Positions 49,301-60,496 of a stretch of 64,000 bases of DNA are shown piece by piece. Source of the stretch: Mucor racemosus. Taxonomy: Eukaryota > Mucoromycota > Mucoromycetes > Mucorales > Mucoraceae. Location: positions 4,402,001-4,466,000 of the forward strand of contig JAPEHQ010000001.1 of NCBI GenBank assembly GCA_027405735.1. Reading direction: 5' to 3'. How positions within the stretch are numbered: position 1 is the first letter of the stretch; each line of letters starts with the position of its first letter. The position numbers and the translations under genes were made by a program. Below the pieces are notes generated by a model that was given only the letters and a program-made list of their open reading frames with translations, was not told the DNA's origin and did not search any database.

Positions 49301-49906
49301 TATACTAGTTACACAAGATGCACAAGTCATTCCGCGAATCTCCAATTGCACTGTATTGGCCGCTGCTGTATCATCATCGTATAACTTTTCTTTGCTTAAG
49401 ATCTGATCAACAAAATCTACTTTTTTCGCTGTTGATGATGGTAACTGAATTTGCTTTTCATTTGGAGATTTGTCATCATTGTTCATTATAACATCAAATC
49501 CACAATCCTCAATAGACTCTACAATGTCTGGTGTTTTAATCAACTTTTGATCGTATGTAACTGTTGCTTCCTCTTGTTGTAAATCAACTTGAACATTTAT
49601 AATACCCTCTTTATCAGAAAGAACATTTGTAATAGCATTGACACAGTATTGGCAAGTCATTCCAAGAACAGATAAAGTGACAGTAGTGATTTCAACATCA
49701 AATCCACAATCTTCAATACAGTTTTTCAGATCAGTAAATGTCAGTAAAAAGGAATCATAAATAATGGTTGCAGCAGCAGCTTCTAAATCTACTTGAACAG
49801 TATCAACACCATCCAGCTCTGCAACAGCATTTGTAATAGCTCGAACACATGATTGGCAAGTCATGCCTTGCACAGGTAAACGAGTAATTTTAATAGATTT
49901 ACTCAT
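46313..49906 (-). CDS. CCC2: Copper-transporting P1B-type ATPase with four HMA domains
   Basis: Pumps Cu(I) from the cytosol into the trans-Golgi lumen for multicopper oxidases (Ccc2/ATP7 family), usually supplied by the Atx1 chaperone. Single exon of 1197 residues. Four N-terminal metal-binding domains carry GMTCQSC (Cys17/20), GMTCQYC, GMTCASC and GMTCASC. The core has SMVTGEVDA (actuator), VACPCALGLATPTAV (Cu site in TM6), DKTGT (phosphorylated Asp), GDGINDSPAL, YNLIGIPLAMG (TM7) and MAASSTSVVLSSLTLR (TM8, Cu(I) signature). The nucleotide-domain motif normally SEHPLG reads SEHLLG. A hydrophilic tail of about 100 residues follows TM8. The start is the ATG at 49906; the open frame runs 9 codons further upstream without an ATG. 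Yeast Ccc2 has two HMA domains, so four is closer to the animal/plant-like arrangement. Confidence 0.95.
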   Translation of the reverse strand: MSKSIKITRLPVQGMTCQSCVRAITNAVAELDGVDTVQVDLEAAAATIIYDSFLLTFTDLKNCIEDCGFDVEITTVTLSVLGMTCQYCVNAITNVLSDKEGIINVQVDLQQEEATVTYDQKLIKTPDIVESIEDCGFDVIMNNDDKSPNEKQIQLPSSTAKKVDFVDQILSKEKLYDDDTAAANTVQLEIRGMTCASCVTSIEKALKSQKGISFVSVALLAERATVDYDPLYIQPDTIAEIVNDAGFDAKVIQRKENDLLQLQIYGMTCASCVAGIERGLKVLPGVIEVSVNLMTETAKVRFNCHITNPRAIVEEIESLGFNAILANTTKDAQLESLSKVREIKEWRMAFIECLFFAVPVFFIAMVLPMFSWSTMIMEIPFFIPGLYLVDATQLLLTIPVQFGVGKRFLRSAFVSVLHGAPTMDVLVSVSTLAAFSFSVLSMLNGLITQVKVAPTVFFDTSTMLITFIVLGRYLENKAKGKSSSALSKLMSLTPSTALMVIVDESNVVLSERKIPSELISEGDLLKLVPGDKVPADGEIFSGSTTIDESMVTGEVDAVPKNVGDTVIGGTVNGLGTFIMKATRVGADTALSQIVKLVEDAQVSKAPIQGFADTVAGFFVPTVVLLGLGTLIVWSVLVKTLGVDHLPIILQKEIMNNGDGGWFFVCLKLCISVIIVACPCALGLATPTAVMVGTGVGAENGVLFKGGAVLENGQAVNKIVFDKTGTLTCGKLDLVDSRSWSGNEQHRLQMLILSAIAESHSEHLLGRAVVATGKELTGMAVLDPLASVENFNSVTGFGISCDITLDLQLPIDLDPTMRTCLEPLLNTSHTIVIGNKKWLEEHNGIGLSDEQETAYKTQGSLGRTCVLVGIDGLPAGLISLSDVVKPEAKQVIATLHSMGIQTAMVTGDNELTARCIAAQLGITEVHAGVSPNGKTQIVKKMQEQTFVRQRVPWWSRLRNRSANQYLPLHQNNTKTGSKTVVAMVGDGINDSPALVASNLGIALCSGTDIAMEAADVILMRNDLTDVVAALDLSKAIFHRIRMNLLWACIYNLIGIPLAMGVFLPWGYRLHPMMAGIAMAASSTSVVLSSLTLRWTWRRPKMENLDDLDQGSATNNDPAVRLSLLVHEMRDEEDIEMALHQVGSPTTSLGDAEHDGLLGNGSRTSRNIKKSFIEKIKGTFSKKPNTSDYTAISPQGDDF

Positions 49907-50538
49907 TACTTTTTTAGCTGTTTTTTTTTTCAAGGAGAAAGAGGAAAAGGAAAGAAGAGATTGACAAAAAATTAAAATGAGTTTTTTTTACGGGGGGCCT
50001 AAAACTAATAGAATGATTTACAAACAACATAAGGAGAGGAGATTGTGATGTTCCATAACTCCGTTTTTGTACAATTACACACACACAAACACTGTTTATA
50101 AACTTGATTTCACTTGATATTACTCTCCTTGATTTACATAAACTGGATGAAAAATATCATTTATATTTTATACTTTGGTTTTCTAGACTTGACCATGTAA
50201 AATATCGATAGTTTTTCGTTGATTGATTGACATCAAAAGATCTGATAAAAAATCGGCGTTCCAATGAAAATTAAAAAATTTTATCACCACATAATCGAGA
50301 CCCAATCAACAATGTTATCAGATCATATATTAAATAAACTTATTTTTGTGCCCCAACACTTGAATCGGGTGCTACTATTGAAAAGGTTTTAGTATTATGT
50401 TCCTTATTCGGAGAAATACACTCACCAATGATATCTGATGAATGATTAGAAACCTGGGATATTTTCTCTAATTCAACTAATTGGGCACTAAAATGTTTGG
50501 TGTAAATAATAGATGTTTGGTTTTATCAGATTTTTATT
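49907..50538. other. Spacer: CCC2 promoter side and RAD52 3' side
   Basis: No gene. The 60 bp upstream of the CCC2 start hold the run of T on the plus strand (A on the coding strand) and purine-rich sequence. No copper-response element could be identified with confidence. Confidence 0.5.
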
Positions 50539-51643
50539 TTACCCGTCAATCGCAAACTCATCCTCAAATTCTTCCTGGAAGAGGGCATAAAATTCATCAT
50601 CTCCCTCGTAAGAAAAACTTTCTTCAGGCAAAAGAGGGGGGTGAGTTTCGGTAGTAGAAATAGTATTTGGTTCTTGTTTAACTGTTTGCTCTTCTTGATG
50701 ATGATGATGATGATGTTGTTTAGCACGCTTTTGTTGTAATTCGACCTGTTCTTGATGACGTTTTTGTGCAAGTGATTGTGCTTGCTGTGTTTGTTGTCGC
50801 TGATGTTGTTGTGCTTGTTGTTGGCGTTGTGGTTGTGCCTGCTGTTGTGGTTGTTGTTGTTGATGATGATGATGCTGTGATGGTGCTGGTAAAGCTAAAG
50901 CTGAAGTTGATGCCTGTTGTTGCTCTGCTTGTGGTGGAGGAGCATCTTTTGGTCTGTATTGTTCATGGCGGTATAAGTTGGCAGGAGAGAATTTAATCTA
51001 ATGAATTAAATCCGGGTAAATAAACAATGATAAAGTATCTGAAATTGACACATTTACCTGAGGATTTCCCATGTTGACCACACCATTTAAATATGATTTT
51101 TCGTACATACAGTTGCCCAGAGCATTACCGAAATTCTTTAACGTTCTTTTGATAGCATCTGTAGTAGCATGCTTTTTAGCCTTTTCGATACCTGTTCCTT
51201 TATTTCGAGCATTTTCTGTAGCCCCATAACCAATATCCTAATGAAATCGGAAATTAAGAAAAAACTTTGTCCTCAATACTGCGATGACTATGCACAAATT
51301 ACTTCTCTAAAAGTTCCATCCTTTAATGTAATTCTCATGGTAACAGAAACTCCAACATTAACCTTTTTGTTCTCATCTACATCTACCTATTCAATACATT
51401 CAATAAAGAAAGGGTAGTTTATATGTAATTTATAAAATTTACATAATCAATAGTTGTATTTTTGATTTCGGATGACCAGCCATCAAAGCCAAATATTTCG
51501 TTTGCCAATTGAACTGCGATTCCACCAGTGATGTATGTTAAACGTCCAAATGAGCCACTTCTGTAAGAAAGATATTCTGGACCTAATGGTTTGTTTAAAG
51601 TTTCATTCAAATGTTGTCTTTCTTTAGTTGTATATGGTTTCAT
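50539..51643 (-). CDS. RAD52: RAD52 recombination mediator
   Basis: Anneals ssDNA and, in fungi, loads Rad51 on RPA-coated ssDNA; nuclear. Four exons on the minus strand, 51643-51443, 51386-51303, 51237-51058 and 50997-50539, give 307 residues. The conserved annealing domain fills residues 10-155: LNKPLGPEYLSYRSG, ANEIFGFDGWSSEI, GVSVTMRITLKDGT, DIGYGATENARNKG, and KRTLKNFGNALGNCMY. The C-terminal half is low-complexity: Gln/His/Pro runs and a stretch of six His, ending in an acidic tail. It is much shorter than yeast Rad52, and I see no clear Rad51-binding motif. Head-to-head with MTC5, the two starts lie 161 bp apart. Confidence 0.94.
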
Positions 51644-51804
51644 TTTTTGGTTTTAGAAAAGATTTTTGGTCACAGATTAGCGACATAAACCGTGTTCTAT
51701 CGCGATGATTTCCCCATTGAAAGTGGTCACATCTAATGGTATGTTGTGTCCCTCCATACAATGCACTACAGGCGGAATATGCTTATTACTGTATTATCAA
51801 CAAT
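51644..51804. promoter_or_regulatory. Bidirectional promoter region RAD52 / MTC5
   Basis: The 161-bp divergent spacer must contain both promoters. Visible elements: palindrome TCGCGA at 51700-51705 and a repeated 'ggtcaca' at about 51668 and 51725. Functional roles are not known. Confidence 0.5.
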
Positions 51805-52964
51805 ATGTCTCATGTAAATAATGCATTTTCAGATGATAACTTGTTAAAAAGACGTAAATCAGATTCAAATTTATTGAAAAATAATCAAGATACCCCAGTA
51901 AAAGTACAGCAACATCGAAAGAGAAATTCACAAATGGCTCATCAATTAAATAAATCAATTTCAATCACTATGGCTGAAAGGCAACTTGCGCGAAATACAA
52001 TAAAAAAAGATGACAATCCACAAGAAGATACATTTTATCGTGCATTAGAGATTAAATTTCACCATTCAGTAGGAAGTATGAGTATCAGTCCTGCTTGTAG
52101 AGACGTTGTTTTAGCAGGGTAAACTATAAAATACTTGAAAGTACTGCAGTTTATTAACTGCTGTTATAAAGTCGACAAGGCTTAGTGGTCATTGATTTAG
52201 AAGATCCTTGGTTAATACCGAGAATTTTACCTCACATGTCAAAGTGGGAGGTTGCAGATGTTCAATGGAGCCCACATATTGCCCGAGAATCATGGGTTGC
52301 TTCAACCGTAAGATTGATATTACTCCAACTAAATCAGGCATTAACTGTATTTTGTATTTAGTCAAATCAAAAATTGTTGGTATGGAATTTGAATCATTCG
52401 GGATCGAGAGCAATTGAGCACGTATTTCATGCTCATGCAAGAGCTATTTCAGATATAAATTGGTCGCCACATCAACCGGATATATTAGCAACATGTTCTG
52501 TCGATACTTATGTTCATTTATGGGATTTAAGGGAACCTCAGATTAGATCTAAAGTTCAAGATGATGATAGAAAAATGAGGCCTAGTTGTTCATTTACGCC
52601 ATGGAATGGTAAATATATTCGATTTTTAGGTCTTCATGATGTTAACTTTTCCGAAAATAATAAGCTGCTGCAACACAGGTTAAATTTAATAGAAAAAGCG
52701 AATACTTGATAGCCTCTGCTCATGATAAAGATGTCAAAATTTGGGATTTAAGAGTAAATATTGTTACCTGTCATTAAACTTCATAAGCTTACATGTCAAC
52801 TTTAGAAAGGTGCTGTACCTGTTACAAGTATCACAGCTCATTCGAAAAAAATATATGGTATTGATTGGAGTCGTCAAAATGATCACGATATAGTTACTTG
52901 TAGTTTAGACAAATTGGTCAAGGTATGAAAATCCTTTAAAGGGAGATTTGCATGATTTTGGATC

Positions 52965-52999
<35 letters not shown>

Positions 53000-55900
53000 G
53001 CCCGCAGTTTTGGAATATTCAAAAACCTGAAGAGGAAGAGGAAGTAATTGTAACAGATACGCCGATTTGGCGTGCAAGAAATACTCCCTTTGGAAATGGT
53101 GTATTGATTATGCCTCAAAGAACAGATTCAAAATTGACTCTTTATAATAGAGCTTGTGCTGAAACACCAGTTCATGCATTTGATGGACATCAAGATACTG
53201 TAAAAGAGTTTGTCTGGAGATGGAAAGGAGATATTAATGGTTCAAATGGAGGTAGGAATTATTCTAAGAAAAGGAACACTTTATATTAATACCGAATGTA
53301 CAGATGATCGAGAATTTCAATTAGTAACATGGTCAAAGGATCAAAATTTGAGACTTTGGCCTGTTTCAGAAGAGATTATGAAATCAGTAGGACATGAACC
53401 AAGCACAACAAAGACAAAACTATCTGCCCCTTTTATGGCGGTTGATAAGAATAATTCATCAAACTCGCATTCATTCCAAGAAGAGCCAATTGAAAAATCC
53501 ACCACAGATATTCGATCTTCATTTTCTTCATCGACGCCTGTACGCTTAACACCTAATAGCAATGCCTCTACAATGACACCATATAGATCAAATATTGTCA
53601 ATAATGGTGCAGGTGCCGGATACGAACAAACAAATGCATATCGAGAACAAAAATATTCTGCCATTAATCCCTTACTTTGGATGCAAAATGTCAAAACTGT
53701 AGGCCCCGCTGGTGGGGAAATACGAAGAGATGCAACTGCAGAAAGCACATATCAATCAGTTGCTGAAGAAATGTCATCAGTGCTAAACAAATACTTGCCT
53801 GTGGGTGTCAAAACTGAGAAAATAAATGCTGCATCAAGAACATGTACTATATCCCTGCATGGGCCTTGGTCTGATACAGGAGATGCTTTGCTTAGAATTA
53901 CAATTAGGTTCAGTCCACAATATCCAGATAATAGCCCACCCGAGTTTGATATCCAAAAGAACAGTATGATTTCTATTTATTATCGTGCTCATATGACACA
54001 AGACTTGAACGCATTGGCTTCTAGTTATATATCACAAAAGAAATGGTGCTTAGAACCTTGTATTCGCTATTTATTAGGTGAAAACATGCAAGAAGAAACA
54101 GAATATGGGCTTGAAAACGCAAATTCTTCGCTTGACTCGGCTACAGGTTTAATGAATCAAAGTAATGCAACTGCTACAGGAAGTCCAGGTCATTGGAAAG
54201 GAACCACTGCTGTTGATACTGGCGATTCTGATGATGAATTAGGCCAAGGTTGGGGCAATATGGGTGATGGATATCGCTTTAGTAAACGAGAAAGTATGAC
54301 AAGTGAAAGAGGCATCATGGTGGACATGTCTGCAAAACAAAGTACAGATGCCAAGGTACCTTTTCCACGTCTTTGTGGCGGTGTATTTTCTGGTAGTGGA
54401 CAACTTGTGTGTTTCTTTTCTACATTGCGTGTGAGAGATAACAACAGATCAAAGAATACAGATACTAAAGCAGAAAAAGTCCAGCAGGAAAATCAACCTC
54501 AAAGTGATCGTAGCAATGGAGAATATTTTGAAAACACTTATAGTGATTTCTACAGACATCCAAAGACATATGAACAGTTTGAAGAATATAAAGAGATAGC
54601 AGCCATGTCTCGACAAGGTAAAAATGCTACAGTGTTAGTAGGTGGCACTGGTGGTGCCTTTGGTGAATACGCCTATGATGATGAGCAAGATGATATTGAC
54701 GATGGATTAAATACAATGGGAACTATGGGAACCATTTACTACAAAACTGATGTAAGTTTAGATTTAGTTTTCATCAAATAGAGTAAAATATTCTTAACAC
54801 TTTTTAAATAGAATATCGCACTCAACAGTACAATGGGCAGTGGAGATAATCTCTTATACCATGGTGCTAAAACAGATAGAATTACACACAATGTAGTGAT
54901 AACAGACTTCTCTGATAAGATGCCTTATAGTCCCTGGTTGGCTAAAGAATACATGTAAGCATTGCATTGCAATCACATAAAAGCGCTATTTTACTGATTT
55001 ATTGACATAATTACATCTAGCCTCTCAAGTAAAGATCCTGTAGCAGCTTGTATACATAATGCAAAAGTCTGTCGAAAGCATGGAAGACTCGATTTATACA
55101 AGGTCTGGTATCTTGCTGTTGAGATTCTTCGTGGATGTGTTCCAGCAAAAATACCTGAATCTGATCGTGTAATCACTGATGGACATCAAGTATTGATTGA
55201 CAACCTGGATTCCAATTTAGTAATTATGGATGAAAACTGGCAAAGAGATCAGCAATTAGCAGAAGTAAAAAATATGCTTTATACCGGCAGCAATGTCCCA
55301 GAGATTCACAAAAAGCAGGTAGATCCAGTAGTTGTTGTGCCCTTACAAAGAGTTAAATGGGGCATGCATCCGTTGGGACAGAAATTGGTTGATGCTTTGT
55401 AAGTATACATTGACAATTGTGTTACATTCATAGAGTAAACCAATATATCTAATGTATATTACATTATAAAGACTACAGCATTTCATAGATACAGGTGATA
55501 TCCAGACTGCTGCAATGCTGTCATGTACTTTTCAAGTACGACCAAATAAGGTGCCTTCAGCATTGTTTGGCCAAAAGGTAAATTGTCTAAATCATCATCA
55601 AGAACATATAATTGATATTTTTTGATTTATTCAGCCTATTCCGGTTGACAAATCTCCAGAAGCAGAATTAGATTACTTTTCTTTAAAGATGACCCATCGA
55701 AATTTGAGTCAAAATAATCAACATGCTCTTCGAGCAAATTCAGGCCCTAACGTAGATTCAACAGAAAAAGTAACAATTACACCTATTAGTGCCTCATATG
55801 GAGCCACCAAATCCAACAATATACTTTCTTATTTATGGGACAGTAATGACAATAGACGACTCTCTCCCACAGAAAGATATACAGATACCCCTAATGAACT

Positions 55901-56597
55901 ACAGTCGCCCAACAAACGAAATTCACGACTCAATAAATCATGGACTATGAGTCATCCTAAGCTAAAGATACCAAGCAATACTGCTCCTGGCATTCGACAT
56001 ATTGTTGGAAGCCTAGAGTCACACTCTTCTGCATTATCATCACCTGTAATACAAACACCCACAACTCCACTCTTTAACAAGGAAGGCAAAGTTTTACAAG
56101 ACCCAAATGAGATGAAGATTGAATTTACCAATATGGAGTATTTTGATAGTGAGCGATTTTTTGGATTCAATCATATACCGTTGATGGACACAAAAGGAAT
56201 GGCACAAAGGGATGTGTTGCGTCTAAATTATGCAGACATGTTGTACAGATGGAACTTACTGGATCAAAGAGCAGAAGTCCTCCGTTTCCTCAACCATCAA
56301 CCATTCCCTGCAGATAAAGAGATCGCTTCGACGAATATACAGGTTTCTTGCTATGCATGTGGTACTGAATTATCGAGTAATGATAAATACTGTATCCAAT
56401 GTCGAAAAGTTCGAAAATTAATTAGATGCTGTTTCTGTCATATTCTCGTGAAAGGATTGGTCAACTTTTGTATTCATTGTGGACATGGTGGCCATAGTAA
56501 TCATTTAGAGGATTGGTTTGTCACAAACCAACAAGTATATTGTATGACTGGTTGTGGGTGTAAATGTGCTTTAGAATCGCTGGAGATTAACACTTGA
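51805..56597 (+). CDS. MTC5: Mtc5/WDR59-like GATOR2 (SEACAT) subunit: WD40-RWD-RING
   Basis: Component of the vacuole/lysosome-associated SEA/GATOR complex that relays amino-acid status to TORC1. Eleven exons: 51805-52118, 52172-52307, 52362-52608, 52665-52753, 52806-52922, 53008-53251, 53304-54751, 54812-54954, 55021-55398, 55472-55577 and 55635-56597, giving 1394 residues in one continuous frame. WD40 blades span about 80-430 (DVQWSPH, AISDINWSPHQPDILATCS, IYGIDWSRQNDHDIVTCSLD, QLVTWSKDQNLRLWP). The RWD domain is at about 537-640 (RITIRFSPQYPDNSPPEFDI). The C-terminal zinc domain is at about 1313-1390 (CYACG, CIQCRK, CCFC, CIHCGHGGHSNH, CGCKCA). This order is diagnostic of WDR59/Mtc5. An upstream in-frame ATG at 51736 adds 23 residues; the ATG at 51805 was chosen for its A at -3. 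Confidence 0.92.
52968..52996 (+). repeat. T29 homopolymer in MTC5 intron 5
   Basis: A run of 29 T lies just upstream of the 3' splice site (actgcccgcag) of the 85-nt intron 52923-53007. It may act as an extended polypyrimidine tract; prone to length change and sequencing error. Confidence 0.9.
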
Positions 56598-56959
56598 GAT
56601 ATTATAAAAACTACTATGTAAATAAATAAAGCAATGTATATTGCGTAATGGTATTTCTTTACTCATTTGATCAGTTTCCCTTGTCATCACAGCTAGACTT
56701 TTAAAAAAGAATAACGCTGCGATTGAGAATACCATTGGAGTAAAAAAGAAAATTGAGATCTTTAATAGACAAGCTAAGCTGATGATGATAATACTTTTTT
56801 TTGAGTTCAAACACTAAAAAAATCAATCGTGGAAACAGTTACACTCCATTTTATAAAATGAATTTCTGATTATTTGCAGGTAGCCATTAGAATTTTCAAA
56901 ATATTCAATTTTCATAGGTATCATTCTTCAAAATAATTAACTTTATACCAAATACTTTT
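56598..56959. other. Gene-free spacer
   Basis: 3' flank of MTC5. No gene seen. Confidence 0.5.
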
Positions 56960-57775
56960 CTAGGATGTACCTTAAACATTGCTTAATAGATATAAATTAG
57001 TCACATTATGCGACCTATTCTTTAATTTATTTTACATCTCACGAAAAACTCAAAAACATGTAAAACATGTAAAACACTGCTTTTTCTTTGAGAACTGAGT
57101 CCTATTTTATCTCTGGTTAACTTTTTTTTTTTTTTCACTAGATAACACCAGGAAAAAATTATATGTCTATGTACCTGAGATGTTTAACTTTAATCCAAAA
57201 ATGAATATCCGGAAATATCCTGTTTTTTTGCTGCTGGTATTACTTCTCCAGTGTTAATGTTTCAGATTTTTACAGGTATTTCATCGCTAAAAATTGAAAA
57301 CTTTGAGTCTTCATATCCCTGCAAAAAAATTAACCTATTCTAACATTTTTTAATAATAAAACTTCCTTGTTTTGAAGTGGTTTATAACATATTGTAGTAA
57401 GAAAACATTCCGAGAACTTTTATTTTTTTCATTTTTTTGATATTTTTGTAGTAGATTTCGAAATATTCGTTAAATTGAGCATCATTTTATTTATATTCAT
57501 GTCATCAGTCTCGTTGAGCTCTCTCGAACTCAATTTAGTTATTTTCAAAATATTGGTTTTCGTGGAGGTATCCTCAAAAATGTGTACAAAGGAATACTTT
57601 TGTTTCTAGATTCAATTTTTCTCCTGTATACACTCACCCTAAATTCTGATTTTGAACAAATCTTGACAAAAATCTTGTTTTCTCTACCGCAAATGCAACT
57701 AGAAGGTTCAACAATAGCTCGATTGATAAAAAAATTTTTTTTTTGCATCATCTCCATTTATTTATAGCAGCAATG
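56960..57775 (+). repeat. Repeat family R1, copy E (truncated)
   Basis: Matches copy A from 'accttaaacattg' to 'aactagaaggttcaacaatagctcgattgat' and then ends, so it lacks the 3' half of R1. It is more diverged than D and has several frame-breaking indels relative to A, C and D. Confidence 0.8.
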
Positions 57776-59238
57776 CTCATCTCGAATGTTTTTATAAACA
57801 CTACAACAAGGGAATTATCTGTTTTTATTCCTCTTTACATCTTTATTTATTCTTCTTTAAAAAAATCGATTAAAAAAGCACCTCGTAAGTTTTTTCTGTA
57901 TGCTTTTGAATATCTACATTATTTGATATTAGATTATATTTTATAGTTTTAATATACTTTAGGTTTTACACATTACTCAATGAAAACAAATATAAAAAAA
58001 AGGATATTAAATATGATGTGTATGTAAGATGTAACCGAAAATATTAGATAAGAAATGAGATATAAGATGTAAGGTAAGATATTTATTCAATGTTCTTTTT
58101 GAACATGGTTATTTATACTGAATTGAAATGTCTAAATTGGAATGATGAAAATATAAAATATACAGCAATGAGACGTGAAAGATAATGTTTCATTAGAATC
58201 AATAGTAGTTAATAAGCCAGCTTGAGCGGTCTATTTTGCAACAACATATATCTCTGTACACGATACTAGTGTCGTAAAAGTTTTAATTCTTTGGTACATC
58301 ATAATAGTATAAATAGTAGATCTTAAATGTCAAACTTATAATTGTGTTACAATTGAGATTGTAGTAAAGTGAATAAGAAATGAAGAATAAGAGAATAGAG
58401 TATAGCCAATGCAGTTATATCTATTAAATGAGCACCAGGTTTTAAGTTGTCCAACTATAATAAATGTTTTATATAAATATATAAAACGAAATGAATAAAG
58501 AAAAATAAGAAATGTACAATGAAATATATATAAAATAGTTCAAGGGATCTTATAAAATAGTAAATGTAAAGTAAAGAATATCAAAAATGATATGAAGAAT
58601 AGTATATAATCAAAATATAGGTAAGAAATAAGATATCTTTATTAATTGTTCTTTTGGAATGTTGTTATTTATACTAATGTTTGTCTGTTAGAACATCCTT
58701 GATGTTGATAATGTTATTTGAATTTGATAATAAAATGTCTTTACTGGCATCTAAAGAAAAGTTGAGTTTGTAGATTGTAATGATATGAGATGTTGTTACA
58801 TTCGTATATTTCCATGAATATGTGTAGATTTATAATCACTGAGTAAAGATTTGGAAAGATTAGACAAAGATTTCAGATATTGATCCTGTCAATATTCGGT
58901 TATGTTGTATTTATGGTAATTGAACCTGTTGTTCTTTTGTATGAGTTGTAAAATAATACAATGGGAGATTAAATCAATAGTATATAAGGTTTGGTGAATT
59001 TCGTGTATGATTTGTGTTACTTCTGAACTAGAATCTGGAAGTATAATGTAGTTTTTGGGGATCAAGATTGTTTGTTTATTTTTGATTGATAGTAATTTAT
59101 TTAAGAAAAAAAAAGAAGAGTTGCTGTTCGATTTGCAACAACTGTATTTGTCTCATTGCACTATTATTATTTCGATAACACTAACAAGACTCAACAAACG
59201 CTACACACACTTCAATTGTAGCAAAAAATAAAAATAAA
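57776..59238. other. AT-rich, gene-free region with imperfect direct repeats
   Basis: Purine-rich on the plus strand (ataagaaat/gtaaag words). Two diverged direct copies of an 'aagatat.tttattaa.tgttctttt..aa.(a)tg.ttatttatact' segment lie at about 58072-58121 and 58621-58676. They could be remains of a pair of LTRs, but no protein domain lies between them. Confidence 0.45.
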
Positions 59239-59312
59239 TGCTCATTAACAGGGTCGAACTGTTGACCTTGGCGTTATTAGCACCACGCTCTAACCAACTG
59301 AGCTAAACGAGC
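59239..59312 (-). tRNA. tRNA-Ile (anticodon AAU)
   Basis: A 74-nt cloverleaf on the minus strand. The acceptor stem GCTCGTT pairs with AATGAGC (one G-T), with discriminator A. The D arm is GCTCAGTTGGTTAGAGC. The anticodon stem TGGTG/CGCCA holds loop CTAATAA, giving anticodon AAT. The T arm contains GTTCGACCC. It is intronless and lacks encoded CCA. The 3' flank on the transcribed strand is T-rich (atttatttttattttttgc), suitable as a Pol III terminator. It lies 223 bp upstream of, and opposite to, the LINE ORF1. Confidence 0.95.
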
Positions 59313-59535
59313 GCGAGCATCTCTTCCCGTTTCTCTAAACTTTTCAGGACATTGTAATTGAAAAGTTTTCACTTTCTTATAAAAACAACTTTTTCTTGGC
59401 AACTACATTATAAACCTACATCAAAAATATATCGTTAGACTCGTCTAAACCCGCGTTATAACATATATATTTTTTGGACTTCTTAGATACTTATTTGTTG
59501 TTTTTGTTTTTCACCACCAAAAATCTTCAAATAAC

Positions 59536-60495
59536 ATGGACGTCCACCAACAACAGCTCGATTTGCAGCAGTTACCACAACTAGTTCTTCAGTTGCAACA
59601 ACAACTTCAAGGTCTTCAACAACAAGTACAACAACACTCTAACATTCTGCGTAGACTGGATGCTTTGGAAGAAGAAAACAACTCTTTGAAAAAAGAGAAC
59701 AGGGATAAGGACCTTGTAATTGAACAATTGCGAGGCCACGTGCAACAATCACGTGATCTGGGAAATTCAAGCGCACCTGGGGGCTCTCAAGATTCTCAAA
59801 CTCAAGCTTCCAATAAACCTGATACTACTCAATCTTCCTATATTGGAGCTGCCAATAAAGGTAAGAATGCTACTCCTCCTGCCTCCAAGCCTGTGCACTC
59901 TCAAAAAAGGCTTCTTGCTTTAGGTCGTACCTTCAAAACCATAGACTCTAAGGGTCCTCAAGGTTTTGAGTACATTTACATTGGCCGTTCTGGGAAAATC
60001 GCCCGTACTGAGGTACGCTCGAAATTCCGCAAAGCTGGTGTAGATAATGGTCGTATCCTAGATATCTGTTTCCCCGCCTCTGGTGTTATCGGTATTCTAA
60101 TGCATATTCAATATGTTCCTATCTTTTGTGATATAATGGCCAAATTGGAAGCTGATATCATCCGGGATTTTGATCCCCTTGATCCAGCCAATATTGCAGA
60201 TCCTAAATATGATTCTTTGTCTCCTGCTGATCGTGAGGATCTTATCCACGAATTTGTTGAAATTCGTGCTACTCAAACCCTATCCTTCCTTCGTCCTTTA
60301 AATGTAAGCTCGGTCGGTAAGTATTTTGAAAGCCTCGGCTGGATAAATTCTGAAGTCCTTGCTGAATCAGTTGCTGATGCTATGGAACGTCTTGCCAAAG
60401 CTGAACCCAAAAAGGCTGCTTTCTTGTCCAAGCGTAGAATTGCTACTTCTACTGGTGGTGGTTCTGGAAACTCTGACTCTGCAATGGACGAATAA
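59536..60495 (+). CDS. LINE ORF1: coiled-coil nucleic-acid-binding-type protein
   Basis: 319-residue first ORF of the LINE, expected to coat the element RNA. The N terminus (about 1-75) is Gln/Leu-rich with heptads (LQQQLQGLQQQVQQ, LDALEEENNSLKKEN) that predict a coiled coil. A Ser/Thr/Gln-rich linker follows, then a compact domain at about 130-290 (RTFKTIDSKGPQGFEYIYIG, KFRKAGVDNGRILDICFPA). There is no CCHC zinc knuckle. The C-terminal end is Lys/Arg then Gly/Ser-rich. The stop TAA is separated by one base from the ORF2 ATG. Confidence 0.85.
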   Translation: MDVHQQQLDLQQLPQLVLQLQQQLQGLQQQVQQHSNILRRLDALEEENNSLKKENRDKDLVIEQLRGHVQQSRDLGNSSAPGGSQDSQTQASNKPDTTQSSYIGAANKGKNATPPASKPVHSQKRLLALGRTFKTIDSKGPQGFEYIYIGRSGKIARTEVRSKFRKAGVDNGRILDICFPASGVIGILMHIQYVPIFCDIMAKLEADIIRDFDPLDPANIADPKYDSLSPADREDLIHEFVEIRATQTLSFLRPLNVSSVGKYFESLGWINSEVLAESVADAMERLAKAEPKKAAFLSKRRIATSTGGGSGNSDSAMDE

Positions 60496-60496
60496 A

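Noticed and set aside
49907..49933. Extension of the copper ATPase by nine codons (KKKTAKKV)
   Set aside because: It would need a TTG start; the ATG at 49906 directly precedes the first metal-binding domain.
51736..51804. Upstream ATG for MTC5
   Set aside because: In frame and possible, but its context is weaker and the ATGGTATGT string could instead be a splice donor; kept only as an alternative start.
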